From Pseudomonas capeferrum (GTDB lineage: Bacteria; Pseudomonadota; Gammaproteobacteria; Pseudomonadales; Pseudomonadaceae): DNA of 64,000 nucleotides. Each line of letters opens with the position of its first letter. Position 1 is the stretch's first letter. The notes under the pieces are model-generated. The model ran no database searches. It saw only the letters and a list, made by a program, of their open reading frames with translations, and was not told the origin of the DNA. The position numbers were made by a program, and so were the translations under genes. Positions 25,777 through 34,897 of this stretch are shown here, piece after piece. The stretch is from positions 62,001 to 126,000 of the forward strand of contig NZ_JAAMQM010000009.1 of the NCBI RefSeq assembly GCF_013523055.1, read 5' to 3'.

Positions 25777-26556
25777 TCAGTGCACGTCCTTCCAGTATTC
25801 GCGCTTGAGCAAGTAGGCGAAGACGAAGAAGAAAGCCAGGTAGAGTAACACGTAGGTACCGATGCGCTGACTTTCCAGTTTGACCGGGTTGGCGGAATAG
25901 GCCAGGAAGGTCACCAGGTTCTTGATCTTCTCGTCGAACTGCTCGGGTGTCAGGGTACCGGAATTCGGCTCGATGGTCAGCTGATCACAGGCCTCGTGCG
26001 TCAATGGACTGCCCGTGAGCGGATCGAACTGTCGCTTGCCATCGACCACGCTTTGCACCTGCTTGCAACCGATGACCTGGTTGCCCTGCAGCCCGACCAG
26101 CACGTTGGGCATGCCGACGTTGGGGAAGACCTTGTTGTTGGAGCCCAAAGGCCGCGAGGTGTCCTCATAGAACGTACGCAGATAGGTGTACAGCCAATCG
26201 TTGCCACGCACGCGGGCAACCAGCGTCAGATCGGGTGGCGCAGCGCCAAACCATGCCTTGGCATCGTCGGGCCGCATTGCGCTGTTCATGTGGTCACCGA
26301 TCTTGGCACCGGTGAATACCATTTTCTCGAGCATCAGCTCATGAGGAACCCCCAAGTCATCGGCAACCCGCTCGTAGCGTTGGAACTTGGCGCCATGACA
26401 ACCCATGCAATAGTTGACGAAGGTACGGGCGCCATCCTGCAGGGCAGCCTTGTCCGCCAGGTCGATATCGACCTTGTCCAGCTCGAAGCCATGGTCTGCG
26501 GCGAAGGAAAGTACGGGCATCACTGCCAGGATCAATACAGCGATAAGCTTTTTCAT
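25777..26556 (-). CDS. petC: Ubiquinol-cytochrome c reductase, cytochrome c1
   Basis: Cytochrome c1 is the c-type haem subunit of complex III, passing electrons from the Rieske protein to soluble cytochrome c. A Sec signal peptide (about 1-19, ending AFA-like SFAA) is followed by the haem-attachment motif CMGCH at 50-54. The axial Met is probably in the later PNVGMPNVL segment. A C-terminal membrane anchor (YVLLYLAFFFVFAYLL) keeps the periplasmic domain on the inner membrane. Length is 259 residues. Its ATG shares one base with the petB stop (TGATG), indicating coupled translation. Confidence 0.96.
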   Translation of the reverse strand: MKKLIAVLILAVMPVLSFAADHGFELDKVDIDLADKAALQDGARTFVNYCMGCHGAKFQRYERVADDLGVPHELMLEKMVFTGAKIGDHMNSAMRPDDAKAWFGAAPPDLTLVARVRGNDWLYTYLRTFYEDTSRPLGSNNKVFPNVGMPNVLVGLQGNQVIGCKQVQSVVDGKRQFDPLTGSPLTHEACDQLTIEPNSGTLTPEQFDEKIKNLVTFLAYSANPVKLESQRIGTYVLLYLAFFFVFAYLLKREYWKDVH

Positions 26557-27767
26557 CAGCCAGTCACCCTTTCCGGAACCGGTTTGGTCTTTTCGAGCCT
26601 GCTGTAGAACGGCATCAATAGGAAGTAGGCGAAGTACAGCACCGTGCAGGCCTGCGACAGCAAGGTCCGTCCCGGAGTCGGCGCAAGGACGCCAAGCACG
26701 CCTAGGATCACGAAGGAGACGCAGAACAGCAACAGCGCTATCTTGCTCAACCAGCCCTTGTAGCGCATGGAGCGTACCGGGCTGCGATCCAGCCACGGCA
26801 GGACGAAGAGCACCGCAATCGCAGCGCCCATCGCCATGACACCGAACAGCTTGTCGGGCACTGCGCGAAGAATCGCGTAGAACGGTGTGAAGTACCAAAC
26901 CGGGGCGATATGCTCTGGCGTCTTGAATGCGTTCGCCTGCTCGAAGTTCGGTTTTTCCAGGAAGTATCCGCCCATTTCCGGGAAGAAGAACACCACGGCG
27001 CAGAACACGAAGAGAAAGACCACGACACCGACGATGTCCTTGACGGTGTAGTACGGATGGAAGGGAATACCGTCCAGCGGCACACCGTTCTCGTCCTTGT
27101 TCTTCTTGATATCGATGCCATCCGGGTTGTTCGACCCGACCTCGTGCAGCGCCAGGATATGAAGCACCACCAAGCCGAGAATGACGATGGGCAATGCGAC
27201 CACGTGCAGGGCAAAGAAGCGGTTGAGGGTGATGCCGGAAATCAGATAGTCGCCGCGAATCCACTGGGTGAGATCAGCGCCGATGACCGGGATCGCACCG
27301 AACAGCGAAATGATCACCTGCGCGCCCCAATAGGACATCTGCCCCCAAGGCAGCAGGTAACCCATGAAAGCCTCAGCCATCAGCGCCAGGTAGATCAGCA
27401 TGCCGAACAGCCAGACCAGCTCGCGAGGCTTCTGATAGGAACCGTAGAGCAGCCCGCGGAACATGTGCAGGTAGACCACGATGAAGAACGCCGAAGCACC
27501 CGTGGAGTGCAGGTAGCGCAATATCCAGCCGTACTCCACGTCGCGCATGATGTACTCGACGGAGGCGAAGGCTTCCTCGGCCGAAGGCGTGAAACTCATC
27601 GTCAGCCAGACACCGGTGACGATCTGGTTGACCAGTACCAGCAAGGCCAGGGATCCGAAGAAGTACAGGAAATTGAAGTTCCGAGGCGCGTAGTACTTGC
27701 TGAGATGGTCTTCCCACATCTTCGTGGCGGGAAAGCGCGCGTCGATCCAGTCCATGAACTTACTCAT
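26556..27767 (-). CDS. petB: Ubiquinol-cytochrome c reductase, cytochrome b
   Basis: Cytochrome b is the membrane core of complex III with the quinol-oxidising and quinone-reducing sites. About eight membrane segments are visible. The haem-ligand histidines lie in the second and fourth helices (WILRYLHSTGASAFFIVVYLHMFRG and FFALHVVALPIVILGLVVLHILALH), and the PEWY-like quinol motif appears as APVWYFTPFYAILR. I use the ATG at 27767 (MSKFMDWIDARFP, 403 residues), which overlaps the petA stop as TGATG; a GTG one codon earlier is possible. The gene is in the petA-petB-petC operon. Confidence 0.96.
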   Translation of the reverse strand: MSKFMDWIDARFPATKMWEDHLSKYYAPRNFNFLYFFGSLALLVLVNQIVTGVWLTMSFTPSAEEAFASVEYIMRDVEYGWILRYLHSTGASAFFIVVYLHMFRGLLYGSYQKPRELVWLFGMLIYLALMAEAFMGYLLPWGQMSYWGAQVIISLFGAIPVIGADLTQWIRGDYLISGITLNRFFALHVVALPIVILGLVVLHILALHEVGSNNPDGIDIKKNKDENGVPLDGIPFHPYYTVKDIVGVVVFLFVFCAVVFFFPEMGGYFLEKPNFEQANAFKTPEHIAPVWYFTPFYAILRAVPDKLFGVMAMGAAIAVLFVLPWLDRSPVRSMRYKGWLSKIALLLFCVSFVILGVLGVLAPTPGRTLLSQACTVLYFAYFLLMPFYSRLEKTKPVPERVTG

Positions 27768-28360
27768 CACGCATTCTCCTGATCGACGCCGATGACGATG
27801 ACATTGTCAGACTCATACGTGTGCGGCGGTACCGGCAGGTTGAGAGGCGCCGGCTGGGACTTGTAGACGCGGCCGGCCAGGTCGTAATGCGAGCCGTGGC
27901 AGGGGCAGAAGTAACCCCCCAGCCATTTGGGGCCGAGATCGGCGGGCGCGACTTCGGGGCGAAAGGTCGGCGAGCAACCCAGATGGGTACACAGACCTAC
28001 CAGCAGAAGGATTTCCGGCTTGATCGAGCGACTCTGCGGATTGACGTAGCTCGGCTGATCCGAGGCTTTGGAGTCAGGATCGGCAAGATCACCCGTGAGT
28101 TTCTGCAGATTGCCAAGGATCTCTTCCGTGCGCCGCATGATGAAGACAGGCTGACCGCGCCATTCGGCAACCATCTGCTGACCAGGCTCGATCTTGGCGA
28201 TATTGACCTTGACCGGCGCACCGGCGGCCTTCGCCTTGGCACTAGGAAACCATGACCCCACGAACGGTACCGCAGCCCCCACTGCCCCCGCCGCCCCCAC
28301 GACGGATGTAGCAGCTACAAGGAAGCGGCGTCGGCCTGGGTTGACGCCGTCATTGCTCAT
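27767..28360 (-). CDS. petA: Ubiquinol-cytochrome c reductase, Rieske iron-sulfur subunit
   Basis: The Rieske protein carries the 2Fe-2S cluster that takes the first electron from quinol. The N terminus has a twin-arginine motif (GRRRFLVAAT, about 9-18) followed by the hydrophobic segment that serves as membrane anchor. Cluster-binding motifs are CTHLGC (124-129) and CPCHGSH (152-158). Length is 197 residues. It is the first gene of petABC. It is separated from rpsI, transcribed in the same direction, by a terminator and its own probable promoter. Confidence 0.97.
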   Translation of the reverse strand: MSNDGVNPGRRRFLVAATSVVGAAGAVGAAVPFVGSWFPSAKAKAAGAPVKVNIAKIEPGQQMVAEWRGQPVFIMRRTEEILGNLQKLTGDLADPDSKASDQPSYVNPQSRSIKPEILLLVGLCTHLGCSPTFRPEVAPADLGPKWLGGYFCPCHGSHYDLAGRVYKSQPAPLNLPVPPHTYESDNVIVIGVDQENA

Positions 28361-28441
28361 TCAGTCCTCTCCCATCGGCATTGGTGGCCTGTTGAAACAG
28401 GCATCTACTTAGGTAATGTCTGTGGCACTAAAATTTGCCGC

Positions 28442-28471
28442 ATGGTAAAGAACAAATCCACACACTGACAA
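28442..28471 (-). promoter_or_regulatory. Candidate petABC promoter
   Basis: TTGTCA (28466-28471) and TACCAT (28442-28447) on the minus strand are 18 bases apart, about 80 bases upstream of petA. The -10 is imperfect. Confidence 0.35.
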
Positions 28472-28568
28472 GGTGATTACCCCCTGGACGGGCTGAAACC
28501 CTCGCATTGCTTGATCTGCGTCTATGCGGTGCTGTTTCACGGACATGCTGAGAGGTTAGTTCAAGCCA

Positions 28569-28608
28569 TAAAAAAAGCCCGGCTCCACAAGGGAACCGGG
28601 CTTTTTTC
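28569..28608. terminator. Terminator after rpsI
   Basis: The stem AGCCCGG ... CCGGGCT is flanked by A-run and T-run, giving a strong Rho-independent terminator for rpsI on the minus strand, about 17 bases past its stop. Confidence 0.9.
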
Positions 28609-28624
28609 GACTGCCGAAGCGGTA

Positions 28625-29017
28625 TTAACGCTTGGAGTACTGAGGACGCTTACGTGCTTTACGCAGACCCACTTTCTTACGCTCGACTTCACGGGCGTCG
28701 CGAGTAACGAAGCCAGCACGACGCAGCGCGCCACGCAGGGACTCGTCGTAGTCCATCAGTGCACGGGTGATACCGTGACGGATAGCACCAGCCTGACCGC
28801 TGACACCACCACCGATGACGGTGACGTAGATGTCGAACTTTTCACCGGTCTCGGTCAGCTCCAGCGGCTGGCGAACAACCATGCGAGCAGTTTCGCGGCC
28901 GAAGAAGACGTCCAGGGGACGGTTGTTGATAGAGATGTTACCGGTGCCCGGACGCAGGAAAACGCGAGCGGTTGCGGTCTTGCGACGGCCAGTGCCGTAA
29001 TTTTGAGTCGCCGACAT
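28625..29017 (-). CDS. rpsI: 30S ribosomal protein S9
   Basis: S9 is a small-subunit protein whose C-terminal tail reaches the P-site tRNA. The sequence shows [19 protein letters not shown] near the start, then the conserved [19 protein letters not shown] segment, and ends in the basic tail [18 protein letters not shown] with the universal C-terminal Lys-Arg. Length is 130 residues. It lies 14 bases after rplM in the standard two-gene operon. Confidence 0.98.
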   Translation of the reverse strand: MSATQNYGTGRRKTATARVFLRPGTGNISINNRPLDVFFGRETARMVVRQPLELTETGEKFDIYVTVIGGGVSGQAGAIRHGITRALMDYDESLRGALRRAGFVTRDAREVERKKVGLRKARKRPQYSKR

Positions 29018-29031
29018 AATGAACTATTCCG

Positions 29032-29460
29032 TTAAATCTTCAGTTCTTGAGGCTGCTGAGCAGTATGAGGGTGAGCAGCGCCCGCATAGACTTTCAGCTT
29101 ACGGTACATGTCGCGACCCAGCGGGTTCTTAGGCAGCATGCCTTTGACCGCGGTCTCGAGCACGCGCTCTGGGGCTTTGGCAATCAACTTCTCGAAGTTG
29201 ATTTCCTTGATACCGCCTGGGAAACCGGAGTGGGAGTAGTACATTTTGTCAGTGGTCTTGGCGCCAGTGACACGCACCTGCTCGGCGTTGATGACGACGA
29301 TGTAGTCGCCGGTGTCAACGTGAGGAGTGTACTCTGCCTTGTGCTTGCCACGCAGACGACGTGCGATTTCGGTAGCCAGACGACCCAGGGTCTGACCAGC
29401 GGCGTCAACCACGTACCAGTCGCGCTTTACTGTTTCTGGTTTAGCAGTAAAAGTTTTCAT
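29032..29460 (-). CDS. rplM: 50S ribosomal protein L13
   Basis: L13 is an early-assembling large-subunit protein. The opening [25 protein letters not shown], the central [15 protein letters not shown] and the motif [20 protein letters not shown] identify it. Length is 142 residues. It is followed by rpsI. In E. coli L13 represses its own operon through the mRNA leader. The leader here is only about 35 bases from the predicted start site, so whether such control exists cannot be read from the sequence. Confidence 0.98.
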   Translation of the reverse strand: MKTFTAKPETVKRDWYVVDAAGQTLGRLATEIARRLRGKHKAEYTPHVDTGDYIVVINAEQVRVTGAKTTDKMYYSHSGFPGGIKEINFEKLIAKAPERVLETAVKGMLPKNPLGRDMYRKLKVYAGAAHPHTAQQPQELKI

Positions 29461-29502
29461 TCTTTATAGCCTCAGAGGCCGTCCAGCGAAATAAGACGGC
29501 GG

Positions 29503-29531
29503 ATCTTACTGGATAGTGCTTCGCTTGACAA
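29503..29531 (-). promoter_or_regulatory. rplM-rpsI promoter, sigma70 type
   Basis: TTGTCA (29526-29531) and TAAGAT (29503-29508) on the minus strand are exactly 17 bases apart. The start would be near 29496, leaving a leader of about 35 bases before rplM. Confidence 0.65.
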
Positions 29532-29890
29532 CTCAAGCGCGCAGCCGCACACGGACGCTATAGGGGGCTCGGGTCAGCGCGTCCATACTCGGCAGGGTTC
29601 TTCCGATGGGGTGGTGCATCACTCCCACCGCACGGAGAGCTGCAGAATTATCCAGATTACAGAAAAAAACTCAACCTGATTTATCACTTATTTGCCTAAT
29701 CATTCCCTGATCAGGGTCCGCAGGCAGCTCGACCACACCGAGCCAGACAAGCGCACACGCCCTGGGACGGTACGGTCCAGCCCGCTGAAGTAATCGATGT
29801 CTGGCATGATCACAGACACCCGGGGTAGACACTCTTCCCAAAACATAAGACGATCCAGCCAGTGATTGACCACTCTACCCCATAAGAACA
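29532..29890. other. Divergent intergenic region between rplM and the AraC-family gene
   Basis: No gene is supported here. The middle (about 29640-29705) is AT-rich compared with its surroundings. A perfect 12-base palindrome, CCCTGATCAGGG, lies at 29705-29716 and could be an operator for the neighbouring regulator. No clear promoter for that regulator was found. Confidence 0.4.
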
Positions 29891-30895
29891 ATGACAATGA
29901 TGTTTACCCAACCCTCCGCGTCCCTGCGGCGCGTCAGTATCCTGGCTGTCGACCAGGTATTCGCTTCGACCCTGATGCAGGCCAAGGACTTCTTCCACCT
30001 TGCCAGCCTGCGCTATGGCAAGCAGCTGGGGCTAGGCCTGAAGTCGATGTTCGAAATCCACCTGGTGAGCCCGGACGGCCTGCCCGTGGACAGCTTCAGC
30101 AATGTCCAGGTCCCGGTCGATGGTGGCCTCGAAGAGGCCGATGTGATCATTCTCCCGGCGTTCTGGGACGACTTCGACAACCTGTGCCAGCGCTACCCCC
30201 AGGTACTGCCCTGGCTGCGCGAGCAGCATGAGCGCGGCGCCGTGCTCTGCGGCGAAGCCAGCGGCGTGTTCTGGCTGGCCGAAGCCGGCCTGCTCGACGG
30301 CAAGGAGGCAACCACCTACTGGCGCTTCTTCGACAGTTTCGCCGAGCGCTTCCCCAAGGTCCGCCTCAACCAGGACAAGCACCTGACCGATGCCGACAAC
30401 CTCTACTGCGCTGGTGGCACCACATCGGCCTGCGATCTGTACATCTACCTGATCGAGCGCTTCTGCGGCGCCAATGTCGCCCGTGCCGTGGCCCGCGACA
30501 TCCTCTACGAAGTGCAGCGCAACTACACCCCGGGGCGCATGGGATTCGGTGGCCAGAAGCTGCATCAGGACCTGATCATCCTGCAGATCCAGCACTGGCT
30601 CGAAGAGCACTACGCCGACAAGTTCCGCTTCGAGGATGTGGCCCGCAACCATGGCATGAGCATTCGCAACTTCATGCGCCGCTTCCAGGGCGCCACGGGC
30701 GACAAGCCCTTGCACTACCTGCAGCGCTTGCGCATCGAGACCGCCAAGGGCCTGCTGTCGAGCACGCGCAAGAGCATCAAGACGATCAGCTATGAAGTGG
30801 GTTATGACGATGCCAGCTTCTTCGCGCGGTTGTTCCGCCAGCATACGGAGTTGTCACCGAACCAGTACCGGCAGCAGTTCATGCAGGAGGCATGA
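29891..30895 (+). CDS. GlxA-type transcriptional regulator: DJ-1/PfpI domain plus AraC DNA-binding domain
   Basis: This 334-residue protein joins an N-terminal class I amidotransferase-like (DJ-1/PfpI) domain (about 10-200) to a C-terminal AraC/XylS domain with two helix-turn-helix units (about 230-330; FEDVARNHGMSIRNFMRRFQ and IKTISYEVGYDDASFFARLFRQ). In the sensor domain the nucleophile-elbow region reads AVLCGEASGVFWLAEAGLLDG, with Cys119 present; whether it is functional is unknown. Relatives include the carnitine regulator CdhR and the arginine regulator ArgR of Pseudomonas, but this protein's effector cannot be told. It stands alone, between the divergent rplM-rpsI operon and the convergent zapE, so no neighbour suggests a target. 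Confidence 0.85.
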   Translation: MTMMFTQPSASLRRVSILAVDQVFASTLMQAKDFFHLASLRYGKQLGLGLKSMFEIHLVSPDGLPVDSFSNVQVPVDGGLEEADVIILPAFWDDFDNLCQRYPQVLPWLREQHERGAVLCGEASGVFWLAEAGLLDGKEATTYWRFFDSFAERFPKVRLNQDKHLTDADNLYCAGGTTSACDLYIYLIERFCGANVARAVARDILYEVQRNYTPGRMGFGGQKLHQDLIILQIQHWLEEHYADKFRFEDVARNHGMSIRNFMRRFQGATGDKPLHYLQRLRIETAKGLLSSTRKSIKTISYEVGYDDASFFARLFRQHTELSPNQYRQQFMQEA

Positions 30896-30914
30896 GCGGG
30901 CGGATCGCACATCC

Positions 30915-30956
30915 ACATGGCACAAAGCCGCTTGCGCAAGCGACCATGTGCCATGT
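30915..30956. repeat. 42-bp symmetric palindrome between convergent genes
   Basis: Outer arms ACATGGCACA (30915-30924) and TGTGCCATGT (30947-30956) enclose the perfect inner palindrome CGCTTGCGCAAGCG (30929-30942), all about the same centre. It lies between two genes that converge and may act as a transcription end point for both, though there is no T-run. Confidence 0.7.
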
Positions 30957-30982
30957 TCGAGGGCAGGAGCCCTTCCCTGCGC

Positions 30983-32077
30983 CTATGGCTTGTGAGCGCG
31001 CGAGAGGAACTCGTGTGATTGCATTTCCAACAGGCGGCTCAAGGTACGCTGGAACTCGAAGGTCAGGCGACCGCCGGTATACAGGTCCTTGAGCTCGACT
31101 TCCGCGGAAATGATCAGCTTGACGTTGCGGTCGTAGAACTCGTCCACCATGTTGATGAAGCGCCGGGCGATGTCGTCGGTGGCGACGCTCATCTGCTCGA
31201 CGTTGCTCAGCAGCACCGCGTGGAAGATCTTGCCCAGCTCGATGTAGTCATTCTGGCTGCGCGGCCCATCGCACAAGGCGCGGAAATCGAACCAGGCCAC
31301 GTCGTCACAGGTACGCAGGGCTTGGATCTCGCGATTCTCGATCACCAGCACATCGTTTTCGACGGCCTGGGTGCAGTCGGGGGTCAAGGCCTTGAAGCTC
31401 TGGCGCAGGCTTTCATGCGCCGCGTCGTTGAGCGGGAAGTGGAACAACTCCGCCTGCTCCAGATGGCGCAGGCGATAATCGACGCCACTGTCGACGTTGA
31501 CCACGTCGGTGTTCTGCTTGATCAGGGCAATAGCCGGCAGGAAGCGCGCGCGTTGCAGGCCGTCCTTGTACAGGCCGTCGGGGACGATGTTGGACGTCGC
31601 CACCAGGGTCACGCCGTTCTTGAACAGCTCTTCCATCAGCGTGCCCAGGATCATGGCATCGGTGATGTCGGACACGAAAAATTCGTCGAAGCAGATCACC
31701 CGCGCTTCGTCGGAGAAACGCTTGGCGATGACGATCAGCGGGTTCTTCTCGCCCTTGAGCGTCTTCATCTCTTCGTGGACGCGCTTCATGAAACGGTGGA
31801 AGTGCGTGCGCATCTTCTGCTTGAACGGCAATGCTTCGTAGAAGGTATCGACCAGGTAGGTCTTGCCCCGCCCTACTCCGCCCCAGAAGTAGAGCCCCTT
31901 GACTGGCGCCTGCTCCTTGCGGCCGAAGAGCTTGCCGAACACGCCGGGCTTGTTGTTCTGCGCGGCCACCAGATCGTCGTACAGGCGCTGCAAGTGACGC
32001 ACCGCCGTTTCCTGCGCCGCATCATGGAAGAATTCGGGACGTTTGAGATCTGCTTGATATCGTTCTAGGGGCGTCAT
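30983..32077 (-). CDS. zapE: Cell division ATPase ZapE (AFG1 family)
   Basis: ZapE is an AAA-type ATPase of the AFG1/LACE1 family; in E. coli it acts on the Z ring late in division and under low oxygen. Walker A is GGVGRGKT (66-73), Walker B is VICFDEFFVSD, and the family segment VATSNIVPDGLYKDGLQRARFLPAI is clear. From the ATG at 32077 the protein has 364 residues and begins MTPLERYQADLKRPEF, the standard terminus; a TTG 21 bases upstream is not needed. It has no operon partner: trpS upstream is separated by a terminator. Confidence 0.93.
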   Translation of the reverse strand: MTPLERYQADLKRPEFFHDAAQETAVRHLQRLYDDLVAAQNNKPGVFGKLFGRKEQAPVKGLYFWGGVGRGKTYLVDTFYEALPFKQKMRTHFHRFMKRVHEEMKTLKGEKNPLIVIAKRFSDEARVICFDEFFVSDITDAMILGTLMEELFKNGVTLVATSNIVPDGLYKDGLQRARFLPAIALIKQNTDVVNVDSGVDYRLRHLEQAELFHFPLNDAAHESLRQSFKALTPDCTQAVENDVLVIENREIQALRTCDDVAWFDFRALCDGPRSQNDYIELGKIFHAVLLSNVEQMSVATDDIARRFINMVDEFYDRNVKLIISAEVELKDLYTGGRLTFEFQRTLSRLLEMQSHEFLSRAHKP

Positions 32078-32093
32078 AATTCGCTGGCGAGGT

Positions 32094-32126
32094 AACAAAA
32101 GCGGGCCGTCACTGTAACGACGGCCC
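32094..32126 (-). terminator. Terminator after trpS
   Basis: On the minus strand GGGCCGTC (32119-32126) pairs with GACGGCCC (32103-32110) across an 8-base loop, followed by GCTTTTGTT. Confidence 0.8.
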
Positions 32127-32160
32127 TGGATAATGGCAATCGGACTTGCGGCAAAATGCC

Positions 32161-33510
32161 TCAGTCCTGCTGTGGCCGCAGGGCCGCGCGCAGGCTCTGG
32201 ATGGCTGCATCGCGTGCCTCGTCATGGGCGAATCGCGGCCCGTTGGCGACGTTTTCGCCATCCAGCCAGAGGCTGAAACCCAGGCCCTCTACACGGATGT
32301 CCAGCTCATCGCCCTGCTGCAATCCCTTGCTCACCGCTCCGGCGCTCTTGCCGTCGGCGAAGCTGCGCGACAACATCAACTGCTCGCCATCGGCGGCCAG
32401 CAGGCGGAAGCGGAAACTGCCGTCCTCATCGCGGAAGCTGACGAAGCGAGCTGTCTTGGCGGCTTTCTTCTTCACTTCACCGGCAGCTTGGACATTGGTG
32501 CGGAACGAGCGCAGACCGATGGCCTCGCGCAACTGTTCCAGGAACGGGCTGGCAATCTTGCGTGCCTTCTGTGCGCCGACCAGGAGAATGTCTTCGAGGT
32601 CGGCAGGCCGAGCGATCAACTGATGATAGCGCTCGCGCGCTTCGCCCAACTGGCCGTCGAGCAACTGGAACAGACGCTGCTTGGCTTCGCCCCAACCCAG
32701 ACCTTGCAACAGTTCGTCGCGGAACAGGGTCGACTGCTCCTGCGTAGAGAAGGCCTGGAACAGGGTGAAGAGGTGCGAAGTGTCCGGATCCTTGGCCTCG
32801 CCAGGGGCGCGCGAGTCGGTGACGATCCGCGAGATGGCATCCTTCATGTCCTTGGCGCTGCTGAACAGAGGGATGGTGTTGTCATAGCTCTTGGACATCT
32901 TGCGACCGTCCAGGCCAGGCAGGGTCGCGACGCTCTCCTCGATCACCGCTTCGGGCATGACGAAGAACTCTCGGCCTTGCCCGAACAGGTGATTGAAGCG
33001 CTGGCCGATGTCCCGGGCCATTTCCACGTGCTGGATCTGGTCACGGCCGACCGGCACCTTGTGGGCATTGAACATCAGGATGTCGGCGGCCATCAGTACC
33101 GGATAGCTGTACAGGCCCATGGTCACGCCGGCGTCCGGGTCTTCACCGTTTTCCAGATTCTTGTCCACCGACGCCTTGTAGGCGTGGGCACGATTGAGCA
33201 GGCCTTTGGCGGCAACGCAGGTCAGCAGCCAGGTGAGCTCGGGGATCTCGGGGATGTCGGACTGGCGATAGAAAGTCACCCGTTCCGGATCCAGGCCACC
33301 GGCCAGCCAGGTGGCGGCGATCTCAAGGCGCGATCGCTGGATGCGCAGCGGATCGTCGCACTTGATCAAGGCATGGTAGTCGGCCAGGAAGTAGAACGAA
33401 TCGGCACCAGGCTGCTGGCTGGCAAGGATGGCCGGGCGGATGGCGCCGGCGTAGTTGCCCAGGTGCGGGGTGCCAGTGGTGGTGATACCGGTGAGAATGC
33501 GCGTAGTCAT
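32161..33510 (-). CDS. trpS: Tryptophanyl-tRNA synthetase, long form with C-terminal extension
   Basis: This class I synthetase charges tRNA-Trp. The HIGH-type motif is TPHLGNY (14-20) and the KMSKS loop is at 204-208. The catalytic and anticodon-binding parts end near residue 335, which is the normal length of E. coli TrpS. A further 110 residues follow: a Lys/Ala linker (about 345-353), a segment [20 protein letters not shown] (about 356-375) resembling the YegP/DUF1508 fold, and a last region of unknown kind. I recall long TrpS forms from other Pseudomonas, so this is probably lineage-typical rather than a new fusion. The start ATG is standard. Confidence 0.93.
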   Translation of the reverse strand: MTTRILTGITTTGTPHLGNYAGAIRPAILASQQPGADSFYFLADYHALIKCDDPLRIQRSRLEIAATWLAGGLDPERVTFYRQSDIPEIPELTWLLTCVAAKGLLNRAHAYKASVDKNLENGEDPDAGVTMGLYSYPVLMAADILMFNAHKVPVGRDQIQHVEMARDIGQRFNHLFGQGREFFVMPEAVIEESVATLPGLDGRKMSKSYDNTIPLFSSAKDMKDAISRIVTDSRAPGEAKDPDTSHLFTLFQAFSTQEQSTLFRDELLQGLGWGEAKQRLFQLLDGQLGEARERYHQLIARPADLEDILLVGAQKARKIASPFLEQLREAIGLRSFRTNVQAAGEVKKKAAKTARFVSFRDEDGSFRFRLLAADGEQLMLSRSFADGKSAGAVSKGLQQGDELDIRVEGLGFSLWLDGENVANGPRFAHDEARDAAIQSLRAALRPQQD

Positions 33511-33535
33511 GGGTTATCGCTTGATCAGGCTTGGC

Positions 33536-34171
33536 TCAGTTCGAGAGACGCGGCAGCACCAGATCCTTCAGATCGGTCAGCTTGCCATGAAAGAAGTGTC
33601 CGCATTCTGCCACTTTCAGCAGCTCATGGGTGCGCGACAGTGCGTCGGACCATTCGTAGACGAGCTGGGGTTGTACCACTTCATCGGCGTCCGGTTGGAT
33701 CACGCTCAGCGGGCAGCGCTGGGGCAACGGGAACTCGCTGCTCAGGCGCATGACCGCCGGTGCCACCATGAACAGTTGCTGCAGCTCGACTTGCGCCGCT
33801 TCGAGGCGCCCACCCAGGGCCGCGGCGACAAAGCCACCGAAGGAGAAGCCCATCAAGACCAGCGGCTGCGTCGATTGCCGGTCACGCAGCCAATGCGCCG
33901 CGGCTTCGGCATCGTCGACTTCACCGCTACCCATGTCATGACCGCCCGCGCTCTGACCGACGCCGCGGTAATTGAAGCGCAAGGTGCTGTATCCTGCGTC
34001 CCGCGCCGTACGCTGCAAGGTAGAAACCACCTTGTTGAGCATGGTGCCGCCTTGGACGGGGTTGGGATGGCAGATCAGCACGCTGCCGCGGGCATCGGCG
34101 ACCTCCAGGTACAAGGCTTCCAACTGGCCGCAGGGACCGTCGATGAACACAGGGGTTTCGCGGGTAAGCAA
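33536..34171 (-). CDS. Alpha/beta hydrolase, small serine-hydrolase type
   Basis: This 211-residue cytoplasmic alpha/beta hydrolase has CHPNPVQGGTMLNKVV near the start, the nucleophile elbow GFSFGG (Ser about 110), an acid residue in IQPDADEVV, and the catalytic His in CGHFFHG. It matches the family often annotated as YsgA-like or CocE/dienelactone-like hydrolases whose substrate is unknown. The start is a TTG with CGGAG eight bases upstream; a GTG seven codons later is an alternative. It lies just after trpS in reverse orientation order and opposite to yhcB, but shares no clear pathway with either. Confidence 0.8.
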   Translation of the reverse strand: MLTRETPVFIDGPCGQLEALYLEVADARGSVLICHPNPVQGGTMLNKVVSTLQRTARDAGYSTLRFNYRGVGQSAGGHDMGSGEVDDAEAAAHWLRDRQSTQPLVLMGFSFGGFVAAALGGRLEAAQVELQQLFMVAPAVMRLSSEFPLPQRCPLSVIQPDADEVVQPQLVYEWSDALSRTHELLKVAECGHFFHGKLTDLKDLVLPRLSN

Positions 34172-34310
34172 GGCACTACTCCGTGACCTCGGAATGGGTC
34201 GACTCGTCTAGGTGAAAAATTCTGCTCTGAGATATTTGCGATCGCTCGCGGTATACAGCGCAGGTCTGAGCCGTTAACGTAAAGCAAAGCCGTTTATAGA
34301 GGAAGGACTC

Positions 34311-34748
34311 GTGGAACTCTCGCTCTTAGTTTGGTTGTTGCCGACCCTGGCCCTCGTCGTGGGCGTCATCGTTGGTTTCGTGGTTGCCCGACTGTTGCCC
34401 AACGCCGCGCCAAGCAGCACGCAGCGGCAGCTCGACGATATCCAGCAGCGCTTCGACAGCTACCAGAACGAAGTGGTCACCCACTTCAACAGCACCGCTT
34501 CGCTGGTCCAGCGGCTTACCCAGAGCTACCAGGATGTCCAGGATCACCTGGCCGAAGGCGCCAACCGCCTGGCCCTGGACGAATTGACCCGTCAGCGCCT
34601 GCTCGCCGCCTTGCACTCCGAAGCCGCGCAAGCTCCACGCGACCGCCTGACCCCACCCAAGGACACTGCCGAAGTCCCTCGCGACTATGCGCCGAAGTCG
34701 CCGAACTCGCCGGGCATGCTCGACGAGAGCTACGGAATCAAGCGTTGA
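34311..34748 (+). CDS. yhcB: YhcB family (DUF1043) inner-membrane envelope protein
   Basis: This 145-residue protein has one N-terminal membrane segment (about 5-28) followed by a coiled-coil region (about 37-90, SSTQRQLDDIQQRFDSYQNEV) and a Pro-rich disordered tail. This is the DUF1043/YhcB architecture. In E. coli YhcB (also called ZapG) interacts with cell-elongation and division proteins and affects envelope synthesis. The start is GTG with GAGGAAGG placed well upstream. It is a single gene closed by a strong terminator. Confidence 0.88.
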   Translation: MELSLLVWLLPTLALVVGVIVGFVVARLLPNAAPSSTQRQLDDIQQRFDSYQNEVVTHFNSTASLVQRLTQSYQDVQDHLAEGANRLALDELTRQRLLAALHSEAAQAPRDRLTPPKDTAEVPRDYAPKSPNSPGMLDESYGIKR

Positions 34749-34763
34749 TACGCTGAAATGAAA

Positions 34764-34788
34764 CAAGGCCTCGCGAGAGGCCTTTTTC
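34764..34788 (+). terminator. Terminator after yhcB
   Basis: GGCCTC GCGA GAGGCC followed by TTTTT, 16 bases past the yhcB stop. Confidence 0.9.
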
Positions 34789-34897
34789 TTGGCTCCTCAC
34801 GGATTGTGGGGGAACCTTTGGATTCCGGTGACTTACCACGCACGGCCCGTTGGGCTGCGCTGTCGCACAGAAACAGTCTTGAAGCTGCCGGGGTACC

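Noticed and set aside
31019..32068. 349-residue frame opposite zapE
   Set aside because: Antisense shadow of a well-identified AAA ATPase gene.
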